Source of the DNA: Treponema sp.
GTDB taxonomy: Bacteria > Spirochaetota > Spirochaetia > Treponematales > Breznakiellaceae
Length of the DNA: 64,000 nt
Reading direction: 5' to 3'
NCBI GenBank assembly: GCA_031267685.1
Contig: JAIRYV010000064.1
Location: 62,001-126,000 of the forward strand
How positions within the stretch are numbered: position 1 is the stretch's first letter; each line of letters begins with the position of its first letter. The notes beneath the pieces are model-generated. The model had not been told where the DNA came from, did not search any database, and saw only the letters and a program-made list of their open reading frames with translations. The translations under genes were made by a program, and so were the position numbers. Positions 35,089 to 43,728 of the stretch are shown here, piece after piece.

Positions 35089-35886
35089 CTATTCATCCAT
35101 AATGATGCGCGCCTGTATACGGTCAGCCTCTGGAATGACATTGCTGATAATGTGCTTCTCCTGATAGTCTGCCAACTCTTCAAGCGTCATGGTAATCAGC
35201 CACACCTTGCCCGCTATCATTTGCGTCAGGCTGGTTTGTGTTCCTATTTTCCCGACTTCGCAGTTTTTTATCATGATGATTTGTTTCGCAATGGATTCAA
35301 TGTCGGAAACAATATGCGTGGATAAGAGAACGGTCCGGTCGTGTGAGAAAATCGAAACGAGATTGCGGAACTTAATCCGCTCCTGCGGGTCAAGCCCAGC
35401 TGTAGGTTCGTCTAAAATCAGGATTTCCGGGTTATTCAGGAGCACCTGCACGATTCCGAGTCGCTGCTTCATACCGCCTGAATAATTGACGCATTTGCGC
35501 TCCAAATCTCCAGACAGACGCGTTTGTTCCGCCAATTCTCCAATTTTCCGCTGGGCTTTTTTGCTGTCCACCCCTTTCAGCGAGGCAATAAAGCGCAAAT
35601 AATCGCGCCCAGTAAATTCGGGATAAAAATTCAGGGACTGGGGTAAATAGCCAAGTTTTGAGCGATATAGGTGATCACACGCCTTTCTGTCCTTGCCGTC
35701 AATCCTCACCTGCCCGCCGCTTGCTTCCATTATCCCCGCCAATATGCGGATGAGCGAGCTTTTGCCTGAGCCATTTGGCCCCAAAAGGCCGTAAACGCCG
35801 TTTTCCATCTCAAAGCTGACGCCGTTTAATGCCCGCTTTTTCCCGTAGCTTTTGCTTATGTTGTCAATGCTTACTTTCATAAACAA
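35089..35886 (-). CDS. ABC transporter ATPase with premature TAG; original end at 35008
   Basis: The Walker A GPNGSGKSS (about 35-43), signature NYSGGMKQR (about 133), Walker B ILILDEPTAGLDP (about 155) and switch-type THIVSD are all present, so the nucleotide-binding domain is whole. The frame stops at TAG (35091-35089). Reading through, the same frame continues PPPNAIPTAPGLEDAYLYEF and ends at TGA 35008, overlapping the permease ATG. PGLEDAYLYEF is the usual C-terminus of this ATPase type, so about 27 residues are lost and the 4-base coupling is broken. It energises an export-type ABC system; the substrate is unknown. Confidence 0.85.
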   Translation of the reverse strand: MFMKVSIDNISKSYGKKRALNGVSFEMENGVYGLLGPNGSGKSSLIRILAGIMEASGGQVRIDGKDRKACDHLYRSKLGYLPQSLNFYPEFTGRDYLRFIASLKGVDSKKAQRKIGELAEQTRLSGDLERKCVNYSGGMKQRLGIVQVLLNNPEILILDEPTAGLDPQERIKFRNLVSIFSHDRTVLLSTHIVSDIESIAKQIIMIKNCEVGKIGTQTSLTQMIAGKVWLITMTLEELADYQEKHIISNVIPEADRIQARIIMDE

Positions 35887-36101
35887 AATTCCTTTCTATT
35901 TTTTTATTAAGTATCGGCGCTTCCCTAAACGCGGATAATAAGAGTTAAAAATCATACTATGAAGCGAAAGAAAGTGCAAGGGGTAAAAGTAAACAATCAA
36001 GGAGCCTACTTTGATAGTGAAGCGTCGCAGAGTTGCTAGGCGGGCCTGGTCGAAGAACTGCCTGACTGTTCTACCAGGTGTCGTTATTCCTTTGTGTTTA
36101 C

Positions 36102-36136
36102 AAAAAAAATCCCCGCCCGGACAAGCCAGAACGAGG
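36102..36136 (-). terminator. Rho-independent terminator after the outer-membrane protein relic
   Basis: Read leftward, CCTCGTTC pairs with GGGCGGGG (8 bp with G-T pairs) around a 10-base loop and is followed by A and eight T. It lies just past the stop at 36147. Confidence 0.7.
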
Positions 36137-36146
36137 ACAGGAGGGA

Positions 36147-37517
36147 CTAGAACTTTAAACTAATACGGACCGGGATGCTGAACGTGGTTACCGTTTTGTT
36201 GTCCTTGCCGGTTGTGGACGATGTGGTCATTGCCGCGCCGATGTTGAATTCCGCGTTTTCGGCCACCGCCACGATGAACTTGGCGCCGACGCCGAAACTG
36301 TTTTGTTCGGACTTTTTGTCGGCATCGGAGGCGATTTTCGAGTAGATGTTCGAAACTACCGCGTTGATGCTGAATTTATCGTTCAACTCTTTGGTCGGGC
36401 CGATGGCGTTATAAAAGGATGCGTCTTTGCCCAACATCCAACCTTTTTCCGAGCCATTGGCAAAGGAGATATTGTTGTGGGTGGAAAGGCTCAAGCCTTC
36501 AATGCCGGTTCATGTGGCCCGCAGGTCGATGCCGCTCCACAGTACATTGTCAACGCCTGAGGCATCGAATGTCGGTAGGAATCCGGTATAGCCCAGGGAA
36601 ACGCCGAGGTTCTCCACTGCAGTAAGGTCAAAGTAGACGCCAAAGGTATGGTAGTTTTGTTTAGTCCCCTTAGTATACTGATCCTCATAATCAATAGGAT
36701 CCTCTAATAGAACTTTTTCTACACCGTCTACAACAGTCGCAGGCCATTGGAATGTTTTGAACAGAGCGGAGATGGTTCCCGCGCCGATATCGGCAATGAC
36801 TCGTCCGTCGATGCGGAAGAAGCGGGCCTCCGCGTCAATACTGACTGGAGGACTTTGGGCTATTGTCGTCAATAAGCCGGAGGCTAATTCTGAAGCGCTT
36901 TCCTTGCTGTAATTGGGCGCAAGGAGCAGTTGCAATGTTACAGAGCCAAAACAGCTTCGGTGAGGAGGCAGTTTACCAAGGCGGGACTAGTCAACTCTGC
37001 CCCCGGTTCGGAGAAGGGTTCCCCATCTTCGCCGGTAAAAAAGACCCCATCGCGAAATCGTCAATATCATTGGTATCATTGGTATAATCGGTATAATCGG
37101 TATAATCGGTATAATCGGCAACGCCGTCGGTGTTTTCAAAGATACCGCCGGTAAACTTGAAATTGGGACCGAAAGACTTTACCCAGCTGTACAACTCGTC
37201 AAGGGAGATCACCGGGTCGGCAAACATCTCGCCGATTTCGCCGTTCAGAAAACGCAGTCCCTCGTTCGCAAATGCGAACGAAATGGATGCGCCCTACAGT
37301 TCATCCTCGTAACTCAGGCCGAGTTTCGTCCCCTCCATGCCAGTATTATCCATAGTCATGGAATCCACCACACCTTCACTGTTCGCCGTCAGAATTGACG
37401 CACCAAACTCTAGCTCAACGCTTACCTTATCCGCCAGGGACTCCTCGGTTTAGCCAAAAAGAGCACGCCGAGGATAGCCACAGCGATAAGGCACAACACA
37501 ATACATTTGTTTCTCAT
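36147..37517 (-). pseudogene. Broken outer-membrane (beta-barrel) protein gene
   Basis: ATG 37517 with GGAGG upstream opens a signal peptide (MRNKCIVLCLIAVAILGVLFLA). A frame change then gives EESLADKVSVELEFGASILT up to SYEDEL and a TAG. Next come SISFAFANEGLRFLNGEI and FADPVISLDELYSWVKSFGP, then a 9-bp tandem repeat GGTATAATC encoding (Asp-Tyr-Thr)n near 37081. Another frame change leads to a piece at 36935-36510 (NYHTFGVYFDLTAVENLGVSLG) and finally 36494-36147, ending IPVRISLKF. At least four disruptions are visible. The parts together resemble a roughly 450-residue Treponema barrel protein. Confidence 0.85.
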
Positions 37518-38078
37518 AAAATCCTCCATGATTCCATGTGTTAATTTTAGCTAACTTTTTTAACAGCAGTTCCCATAACCAACGGTTATACTGTTAATGG
37601 TATTTATGCCATCTGAACTCTTTCTGCATTGTACGCTGTTTATGCACGTACCATATATCCGTCCTGTGTACTCAGTGCATCATAAAAGCCTCCTTATTTA
37701 TACTGCAGGTGCAGTAAAGTATGAATTTACACTGTCAGAGACTTGACATGGATTACAGGTGGCCCATAATTGCTGGCTGGCTTAGACGAGGTCTGCCCTG
37801 AGAATCTAGCTTGTCGCGACTATAGCCATATATAACTCATATTGTTATTATAGCATAACAAAGTAAAAAAACATACAAGAGGGTAGGGCGAAAGTCCGCG
37901 AAATTTATTCAAGAAGCATTGTGGAGGCCATAGGATACTCAGTCTATAAACCCTGCCCAGCCTAGCGAGCCAGCGGAAGCGAGTCGTACATGCGTCTTAG
38001 CGACAGGTGTGTGATTCGTGGTACTCCGCCGCCGCGAAGCGTCCGAGCGTGTTTTCTGTAGGACAAGTTTGGGAGCCG
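37518..38078. other. Intergenic region without a supported gene
   Basis: The left part (to about 37850) is A/T-rich and contains a short GGAGG-ATG start that stops after three codons. The right part (about 37900-38078) is G+C-richer, with GCGAAGCG-like and GCGAGCC-like blocks and no open frame I can support. It marks the edge of the G+C-richer DUF3798 transporter cluster. Confidence 0.4.
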
Positions 38079-38522
38079 CTACGGAGCCAGCAGTTCCTCA
38101 AACGGCGTGTCCCCGGAGGGCAGTTCCTCCTCAGGCGCACGAGGTTCAGGGGCAGTGTGGAAAATCTCCACAAAGGACAGATCGTTCAACATCTTTGGCA
38201 CAGAGAGTAGGTACATGTCGTCCCGGATGGGAAGGCTGAACTCCTGCTCAAAAGGCGGCTCTCTGTCGCTGAACTCGATCCGTATCCAGTGGCGGGAGCC
38301 GGTAACGGCAAAGCGGTCCCGGTCACCCCGAAAAAATTCCAGGCACTTTCCCCCGTCCACCGAAATAGTGATAAGGTCCGGCGCACGCGGGCCTCCGTCA
38401 ATGTTGCGGTTGTCAACGAGGAGGGTGTGCCCTCGGTAAACGATAAAGAGCAACACCCCAAGCCCTATCCACAGCAGGACAAGGGCAGCGCGTATACAGA
38501 TTCTGCGGCGTTTCTGTGTCAT
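38079..38522 (-). CDS. Small membrane-anchored protein (DUF6672-like) of the DUF3798 transporter cluster
   Basis: 147 residues: a basic N-terminus, one membrane helix (about 10-29, AALVLLWIGLGVLLFIVY), then an extracytoplasmic domain with LITISVDGGKCLEFFRGDRD and HWIRIEFSDREPPFEQEF, and an acidic proline-rich tail. It overlaps the upstream permease by 4 bases, so it is part of this operon. The DUF6672 assignment is from memory of its usual company with such transporters; its function is unknown. Confidence 0.65.
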   Translation of the reverse strand: MTQKRRRICIRAALVLLWIGLGVLLFIVYRGHTLLVDNRNIDGGPRAPDLITISVDGGKCLEFFRGDRDRFAVTGSRHWIRIEFSDREPPFEQEFSLPIRDDMYLLSVPKMLNDLSFVEIFHTAPEPRAPEEELPSGDTPFEELLAP

Positions 38523-39640
38523 GCTTCCTCCGTTCCGCCCCGCAGACCCGACCGGGCAAGCTCGGCGTTGGCCCGTTTACGCCATGCATGAATGACCAGG
38601 GCCAGGGCGATGACCCCATAGCTGAACGCGTCGCGGAAGTATTCACCGATCATCGCCGAACCGAAAAGATTGGTCCCAGCGCGTGGAACAACGATGTACA
38701 TCAGGTGAAGGAGTACCGTCCCGATAAACACATTGGGAATGGTCGCCTTGCTCACCGACGCACCCCCGACAAGTATCGCTGCGGCGGCGAAGAAACCAGT
38801 CTGCTTGTGGGCGTTGTAGGTTGCCATGTTTCCCATGTTCTGCAAAAAGATAATCTGCCCCAGGCTTGCCAACACAGTGGAAATAACGATAGCAATAATC
38901 CGGGTCCTGTCAACAGGAATCCCCGACGCATGGGCCACTCTCTGGTCCTGCCCGGCCGCCCGCATATCCTGACCGAGCTTGGTCCGCCTGAACCAGACAA
39001 TAAAAAGGCAGAGTATCCCTATTATCAGGTAGTTGGCGATGGGAAAGACGATGGTTCCCAAGGGCAAGGAGAGGCGTAGAGGCAGGAGCCGATCCAGAGA
39101 CTGCCGTACCGAATCAAGGTTAAGGGTATTCCGTATCCCATAGCCGCGGGACAGGGTAATGCTGAGAGAATGAACCGGGATCACCGATCCCATAAGGTAG
39201 AGTACCACGAACTGGTAGAAGCCATCCATAAAAAAGCCCAGTATATAGCCGGTAACCATTTCCCGGCCCCGGGCGCGGTTGAGAATCTCCCCTGCGGCCC
39301 AACCGAGCAGCGCGGATATGGGGACCGCGATAAGCGAGGCGAAGATAAGCCCCGGAACGCCCACAATGTTCCAGTCAACCGCGAAGATAAGACCGATCTG
39401 CCCGGCCATTGCACCCAGAACCATGCCGAAGTTAATGCCCATCCCCGCCATGATGGGCAGGATCAGGCTGAAGACCAAAAAACAGTTCCTGCCGATACGG
39501 GTAAGAATTTCCTGGACAATGGAAACCAGCGACAATCCCGAAACAGGCGTCGCCACTAGGCTTATAACCAGGAAGATAAAAACCACCGCATTGTCCGCCA
39601 AAAAGTTCCAAGGGTTTAATCGTGAATCAAAACGTTTCAT
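38519..39640 (-). CDS. ABC importer permease, RbsC/BPD_transp_2 type (second)
   Basis: 373 residues with eight to ten membrane segments in the branched-chain/ribose permease pattern: IMAGMGINFGMVLGAMAGQIG, then ARGREMVTGYILGFFMDGFYQF and the late FFAAAAILVGGASVSKATIPNVFIGT (signature GGAS). It overlaps the first permease by 4 bases and the small membrane protein by 4. The two permeases differ clearly, so they probably form a heterodimer. Confidence 0.87.
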   Translation of the reverse strand: MKRFDSRLNPWNFLADNAVVFIFLVISLVATPVSGLSLVSIVQEILTRIGRNCFLVFSLILPIMAGMGINFGMVLGAMAGQIGLIFAVDWNIVGVPGLIFASLIAVPISALLGWAAGEILNRARGREMVTGYILGFFMDGFYQFVVLYLMGSVIPVHSLSITLSRGYGIRNTLNLDSVRQSLDRLLPLRLSLPLGTIVFPIANYLIIGILCLFIVWFRRTKLGQDMRAAGQDQRVAHASGIPVDRTRIIAIVISTVLASLGQIIFLQNMGNMATYNAHKQTGFFAAAAILVGGASVSKATIPNVFIGTVLLHLMYIVVPRAGTNLFGSAMIGEYFRDAFSYGVIALALVIHAWRKRANAELARSGLRGGTEEA

Positions 39641-40722
39641 TTGCGCACCTTCGTTTTCCGGGTTAGGGCATAGATGATCATCCCGTTGGAGATGAGTATG
39701 CGGATCACCTCAGACATATCGGTCTTGAGGATGCTGTTGATTACCGAAGGGGTCATGGCGAGTATGCTCTGAAAGAGGAAGGTTCCCACGATCACGTTGA
39801 CTATCGAAGCCTTGTTCACTGAAGCCCCACCGAGAAGTATTGCCGCCACCGCAGGAAACGCCATATATATCGGGGCCTGGTAAACCTGGACAAACCCGAA
39901 ACTCTGCTGGTACATGAGTATGCCCACCGCACCGAACACAGTAGACACGATCACGCTGATAAGCCGCATCCTGTCTGCGGAAACCCCGCCAGCGCGGGCA
40001 AAATCGGGGTTTGACCCCACCGCAGTAAGGGCAGTCCCAGTGCGACTCCGCATAAAAAGCCACATAATAAAGGCCATAAGCGCGAAAAACAGGATGGTAC
40101 CAGTGGGGAATTCAAAATACGGTCCTATTTTGATGGCCAAAAAGTTGTTCAAAAACTGTGCCCAGTAGCCGTCCAGGGTAATAGTTGTCCTTAGCCCCTG
40201 GCCCGTATAACCCCAGACCATGGTTGGGTTGGTATAGGGAAGCACCAGCCACATGATCGCCATAAAGGTAACGACCGAAAAACCCACGTACATAGCGATG
40301 GTCATCTCCTCTCCCTTTACCTTGTTGAGGAGAAGGCCATAAAGCCAGCCAAAAACCAAGGCAAAGGGCAGGCTGAGGAGTATCGCACCGAAAAAACCAG
40401 CGGCCCCGGTAAGCTCGAACTGCATCGCAAGGGTCGAACCGAGAAGTCCGGTTATTATCCCCACGGGAAGACCGAAGTTGATCCCGGCCCCGGCCTGCAT
40501 CATGGGAATCAGAGCAAGTACCATCACTCCGTTCTGGCCGAAGCGGACAAAGACGTTCATAAGGGAACTGTCCACTCGGACCCCGACAAAGGGGGCGGCA
40601 ATAAAGAGAAGCACCACAAAGAAGAAGATGATAAGTCGGGGCCACCCAAAGTCACTGATAAACGCTTTGAGCCGGCTTTGATCCCGGGTATTTTTCTCAA
40701 GGTACCTGGTTTCGTCGCTCAT
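39637..40722 (-). CDS. ABC importer permease, RbsC/BPD_transp_2 type (first)
   Basis: ATG 40722, with GGAGGAACT upstream, gives 361 residues beginning MSDETRYLEKNTRDQ; a longer frame into the ATPase gene is rejected. Membrane segments follow the RbsC pattern, with QAGAGINFGLPVGIITGLLG and MAFPAVAAILLGGASVNKASI (GGAS signature). The start overlaps the end of the ATPase gene by 26 bases, so translation is probably coupled. Confidence 0.87.
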   Translation of the reverse strand: MSDETRYLEKNTRDQSRLKAFISDFGWPRLIIFFFVVLLFIAAPFVGVRVDSSLMNVFVRFGQNGVMVLALIPMMQAGAGINFGLPVGIITGLLGSTLAMQFELTGAAGFFGAILLSLPFALVFGWLYGLLLNKVKGEEMTIAMYVGFSVVTFMAIMWLVLPYTNPTMVWGYTGQGLRTTITLDGYWAQFLNNFLAIKIGPYFEFPTGTILFFALMAFIMWLFMRSRTGTALTAVGSNPDFARAGGVSADRMRLISVIVSTVFGAVGILMYQQSFGFVQVYQAPIYMAFPAVAAILLGGASVNKASIVNVIVGTFLFQSILAMTPSVINSILKTDMSEVIRILISNGMIIYALTRKTKVRK

Positions 40723-42355
40723 AGTTCCTCCTACTATCCTGTCCGGAAATGCCTGACATAAGAAGCCCGAATTCCGCAGCCGACGAATCCGGGGGAATGA
40801 TCCCGGCAACGCGACCCTCGGCGATAATGGCAATACGACCGCAGATAGAACGGAGTTCCTCAAGTTCGCTGGAAACTATTACAATGGTGGTTCCCCGTTC
40901 CCAGTTGTAACTCCGCAGGGTATCAAGGACGATCTTCTTGGCCCCCACATCAATGCCCCGAGTCGGTTCGGAGACAAAGAGTAGACGAGGGTTCAGGGCA
41001 AACGCCTTGGACAGGCATACTTTCTGCTGGTTCCCCCCGGAAAGCTCTTTAGCCGGCTGTTTGGGGCCAGTGCATTTTATCTCAAGCTTTTTGATATACT
41101 CGTCGGCAAGGCGCTGCATCGCCTTTTCATCCCGCAGTCTGAAAAGCCCGCCTAGCCATGATTTAAGATAAGCGCCCCTAGTCTGCATGGCTCCAAAGGC
41201 GATATTCCAGTCAAGGCTTTCATCCAAAAGAAGACCCACACCCCGACGGTCTTCTGATACAAAGGCCATTCCCGCGTCCAGAGCAGCGCGGGCGTTCCCC
41301 AGGTTCACCGGCTTTCCCTCAAGAAACACCCAGCCACCCGCGGCATACAGCCCCATAATGCCGTTGGGAATACCCAGCTTGCCCTGCCCGGCAAGCCCGC
41401 CTATACCGAAAATCTCCCCCTGTTCCACCGTGAAAGACACATCCCGCACTGTCTCACCAGGCATGTCTACCCAGAGTTTTTCGACCCGCAGAACATCCTG
41501 GTCCCCAGCCCCCAACGACACACCAGAAGCCGGGGTATGGGGACACCGCTTTTCCCTGACCTTGCCTTCGTCCATATCGCGGCCCACCATCCAGAACGCG
41601 ATATCCGGCACGGTCAGTTCCCGGTTAGGCACGTCCTTGATCACACTGCCGTCCCGCAACACAAGCACACGGTGAGAAATTTCAGTTACTTCCCGAAGCC
41701 GGTGGGATATGAAGATGACGGCAATCCCCTTCCCCGCAATAGCCTTGATCACGTTAAGGAGAATTTCAGCCTCACTTTCGGTAAGCACCGCTGTGGGTTC
41801 GTCTAGCACAAGGAGCTTTACCTCGTCCCGGTCTATCTCACGGGCGATCTCGGTAAACTGCTTATGCCCCACCGGCATTTCCGAAGCTAGATCACTGGGA
41901 TCTATCTTTACCCCCAGGTTGCCGATGGCCCGAGCCGCCCGCGCAGTCATCTCAGGACGACGCAATGTTGAAAGCCGGTCCCCGAATACCTCCGCCGCAG
42001 GGCTGTGGCGAAGTGGTTCCCGGTTGAGCAAGATGTTCTCGCAGGCCGTAAAACCCGGTATAAGAGAAAATTCCTGATGGACCATGCCGATCCCTGCATC
42101 AAGAGCATCAAAAGGACTTCTAAAGGCAACGGCGTTCCCGTCCAGGTAAATACGCCCCCCATAACCCCCGGTATCGGCAATCACCGGCATACCAAAGAGG
42201 ATGTGCATCAGGGTGGTCTTCCCCGCGCCGTTTTCTCCCACCAAACCAAGAATCTCTCCCCGGTTAATGGAAAAATTCACGTCCGAAAGAACTGTCGTGC
42301 CGTAAAATTCCTTGGAAACATGTTCCAGACGTAGCAGAGGCTCGTCATGTTCCAT
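40697..42355 (-). CDS. Tandem-domain ABC importer ATPase (RbsA/MglA type)
   Basis: 552 residues with two ATPase domains. Domain 1 has Walker A GENGAGKTT (about 38-46), a degenerate signature MPVGHKQFTEIAREI and Walker B LLVLDEPTAVL. Domain 2 has a degenerate Walker A GGLAGQGKLG, the signature LSGGNQQKV (about 446) and SEPTRGIDVG. This arrangement, with one good and one weak site per domain, is normal for sugar and nucleoside importers. It lies between the binding protein and the permeases in one operon. Confidence 0.93.
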   Translation of the reverse strand: MEHDEPLLRLEHVSKEFYGTTVLSDVNFSINRGEILGLVGENGAGKTTLMHILFGMPVIADTGGYGGRIYLDGNAVAFRSPFDALDAGIGMVHQEFSLIPGFTACENILLNREPLRHSPAAEVFGDRLSTLRRPEMTARAARAIGNLGVKIDPSDLASEMPVGHKQFTEIAREIDRDEVKLLVLDEPTAVLTESEAEILLNVIKAIAGKGIAVIFISHRLREVTEISHRVLVLRDGSVIKDVPNRELTVPDIAFWMVGRDMDEGKVREKRCPHTPASGVSLGAGDQDVLRVEKLWVDMPGETVRDVSFTVEQGEIFGIGGLAGQGKLGIPNGIMGLYAAGGWVFLEGKPVNLGNARAALDAGMAFVSEDRRGVGLLLDESLDWNIAFGAMQTRGAYLKSWLGGLFRLRDEKAMQRLADEYIKKLEIKCTGPKQPAKELSGGNQQKVCLSKAFALNPRLLFVSEPTRGIDVGAKKIVLDTLRSYNWERGTTIVIVSSELEELRSICGRIAIIAEGRVAGIIPPDSSAAEFGLLMSGISGQDSRRNYERRNQVP

Positions 42356-42361
42356 CGCGGG

Positions 42362-43615
42362 TTAGTTCCCACTCTGGAATTTGATGTTGTAGTACTTCTC
42401 AGGAACCGTCTGTTCAGTGGTGGGCAAGTAGCCCTGACCCATGATGTAGGTGTCCATGTAGACCAGAATCTGATTCCTCGCCCGTATCCCGGTGTTAGCA
42501 TCAACATAGTAACCGCCGTTCCACTTGGCGCCGGGGGTAAATTCACCCAGAGCCGCATAGAGATCGCTTACAGTATCCAGTTTAGCCTTTCCATCGAGAA
42601 TCCGCTTGGCAAATTCTCCAAGCCCGGCAGTAACGGTGAAACCGTAGGAAAATGCCCATGTGCCAAATCTCCCAGCGCCTCCCTTGGCAACCACAGCCTC
42701 TTCAACCTTTTTGAGAATCGCGGGGAAGTCCCCGGCTTCAGCAGTAAGATCGATCCCCAGCGACCCGGGATAGCCCATGAGCGGAGAGGGGAGGTCTGCT
42801 TCAACAAACATTCCGCCGTAGACCAGAAGTTGTTTGAGCAGAGGTTCGGTGTGGGCGTCGTTAGTACAGAAGAAAACTGAATTTGTCCCATAGGCGTTTA
42901 TCCATTGAGGGGTCTGTTCCAGGATGTACTGCTGAGCGCCGGCAACTCCCACGTCAGAGGTAGGATCAGGCGCAGTAACAAACACGAATTTAAGACCCAG
43001 ATCATTGCAGGCAGCCTCGAATATCTGCCGGCGGAGGCCCAGTGATTCATAGGACATATGCCGGGGGAAGGAGATATGGACAAAGGTATCCGCGCCAAGC
43101 TGTTTCGCCGCCCAGATGATCGTATAGCCACGGGAGATAAAGTCCGCACTCACGGCCAGATCCGCCGCCTGCTGGATAACCAAGGGGTCTTCGTGAGGTT
43201 CTCCCGCAAACAGAAGAATGTCCGGCCGTCTCTCCCTCACTCGCCTGAAAGCCTCGGCAGTACCAGGAACCCCCTGATTCATCACAATCGCCTTCATCAA
43301 AGGATCATCAGCAAGGGTTACTACCTGGGTAATGGTAACTTCCTGCTGATCCATGAAGTTATCCGGGTACGTAACATGCTGGATTATGCCACCCTCAGAG
43401 ACCCTGCCATAGCGACGGATCAACTCCTCCGCACCCCGCAGGTCATCCTCAGATTGGGAGACAGTACCGGTTACCACCCCGATGTGGTAGGCTCCGCTTG
43501 AAGCCTGTGCGCTGCCAGAAGCGGAAGAACTCTGCTGTTGCTGCCTGCCCCCACTCGCAAAAGCCAATGCGCCGCAGAATAGCGCAACCAAAATAACCAA
43601 ACTTACCTTTTTCAT
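42362..43615 (-). CDS. DUF3798 periplasmic binding protein
   Basis: 417 residues. The signal peptide MKKVSLVILVALFCGALAFA precedes SGG and a Q/S-rich linker. The mature part is a two-lobe Rossmann-like binding protein of the DUF3798 type: YHIGVVTGTVSQSEDDLRGAEELI, VTLADDPLMKAIVMNQGVPG, and later QQYILEQTPQWINAYGTNSVFF. The ligand is unknown; nucleosides or sugars are the usual ligands of the associated permease type. ATG 43615 follows AGGAGGAACG. First gene of the operon 43615-38079. Confidence 0.85.
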   Translation of the reverse strand: MKKVSLVILVALFCGALAFASGGRQQQQSSSASGSAQASSGAYHIGVVTGTVSQSEDDLRGAEELIRRYGRVSEGGIIQHVTYPDNFMDQQEVTITQVVTLADDPLMKAIVMNQGVPGTAEAFRRVRERRPDILLFAGEPHEDPLVIQQAADLAVSADFISRGYTIIWAAKQLGADTFVHISFPRHMSYESLGLRRQIFEAACNDLGLKFVFVTAPDPTSDVGVAGAQQYILEQTPQWINAYGTNSVFFCTNDAHTEPLLKQLLVYGGMFVEADLPSPLMGYPGSLGIDLTAEAGDFPAILKKVEEAVVAKGGAGRFGTWAFSYGFTVTAGLGEFAKRILDGKAKLDTVSDLYAALGEFTPGAKWNGGYYVDANTGIRARNQILVYMDTYIMGQGYLPTTEQTVPEKYYNIKFQSGN

Positions 43616-43728
43616 TCGTTCCTCCTGAAGAATTTTCGCCGTATAAAACTGCTATAGAAAACAGTCTCTCCCAAAAAATGATTTCTGTCAATACAGAAAA
43701 GAAAAAGCCACTCGCAAAGACTCCCGAT

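Noticed and set aside
35089-35091. TAG in the ABC ATPase as a recoded pyrrolysine codon
   Set aside because: A single case at a non-catalytic C-terminal site, and no Pyl genes are seen; a nonsense mutation or error is simpler.
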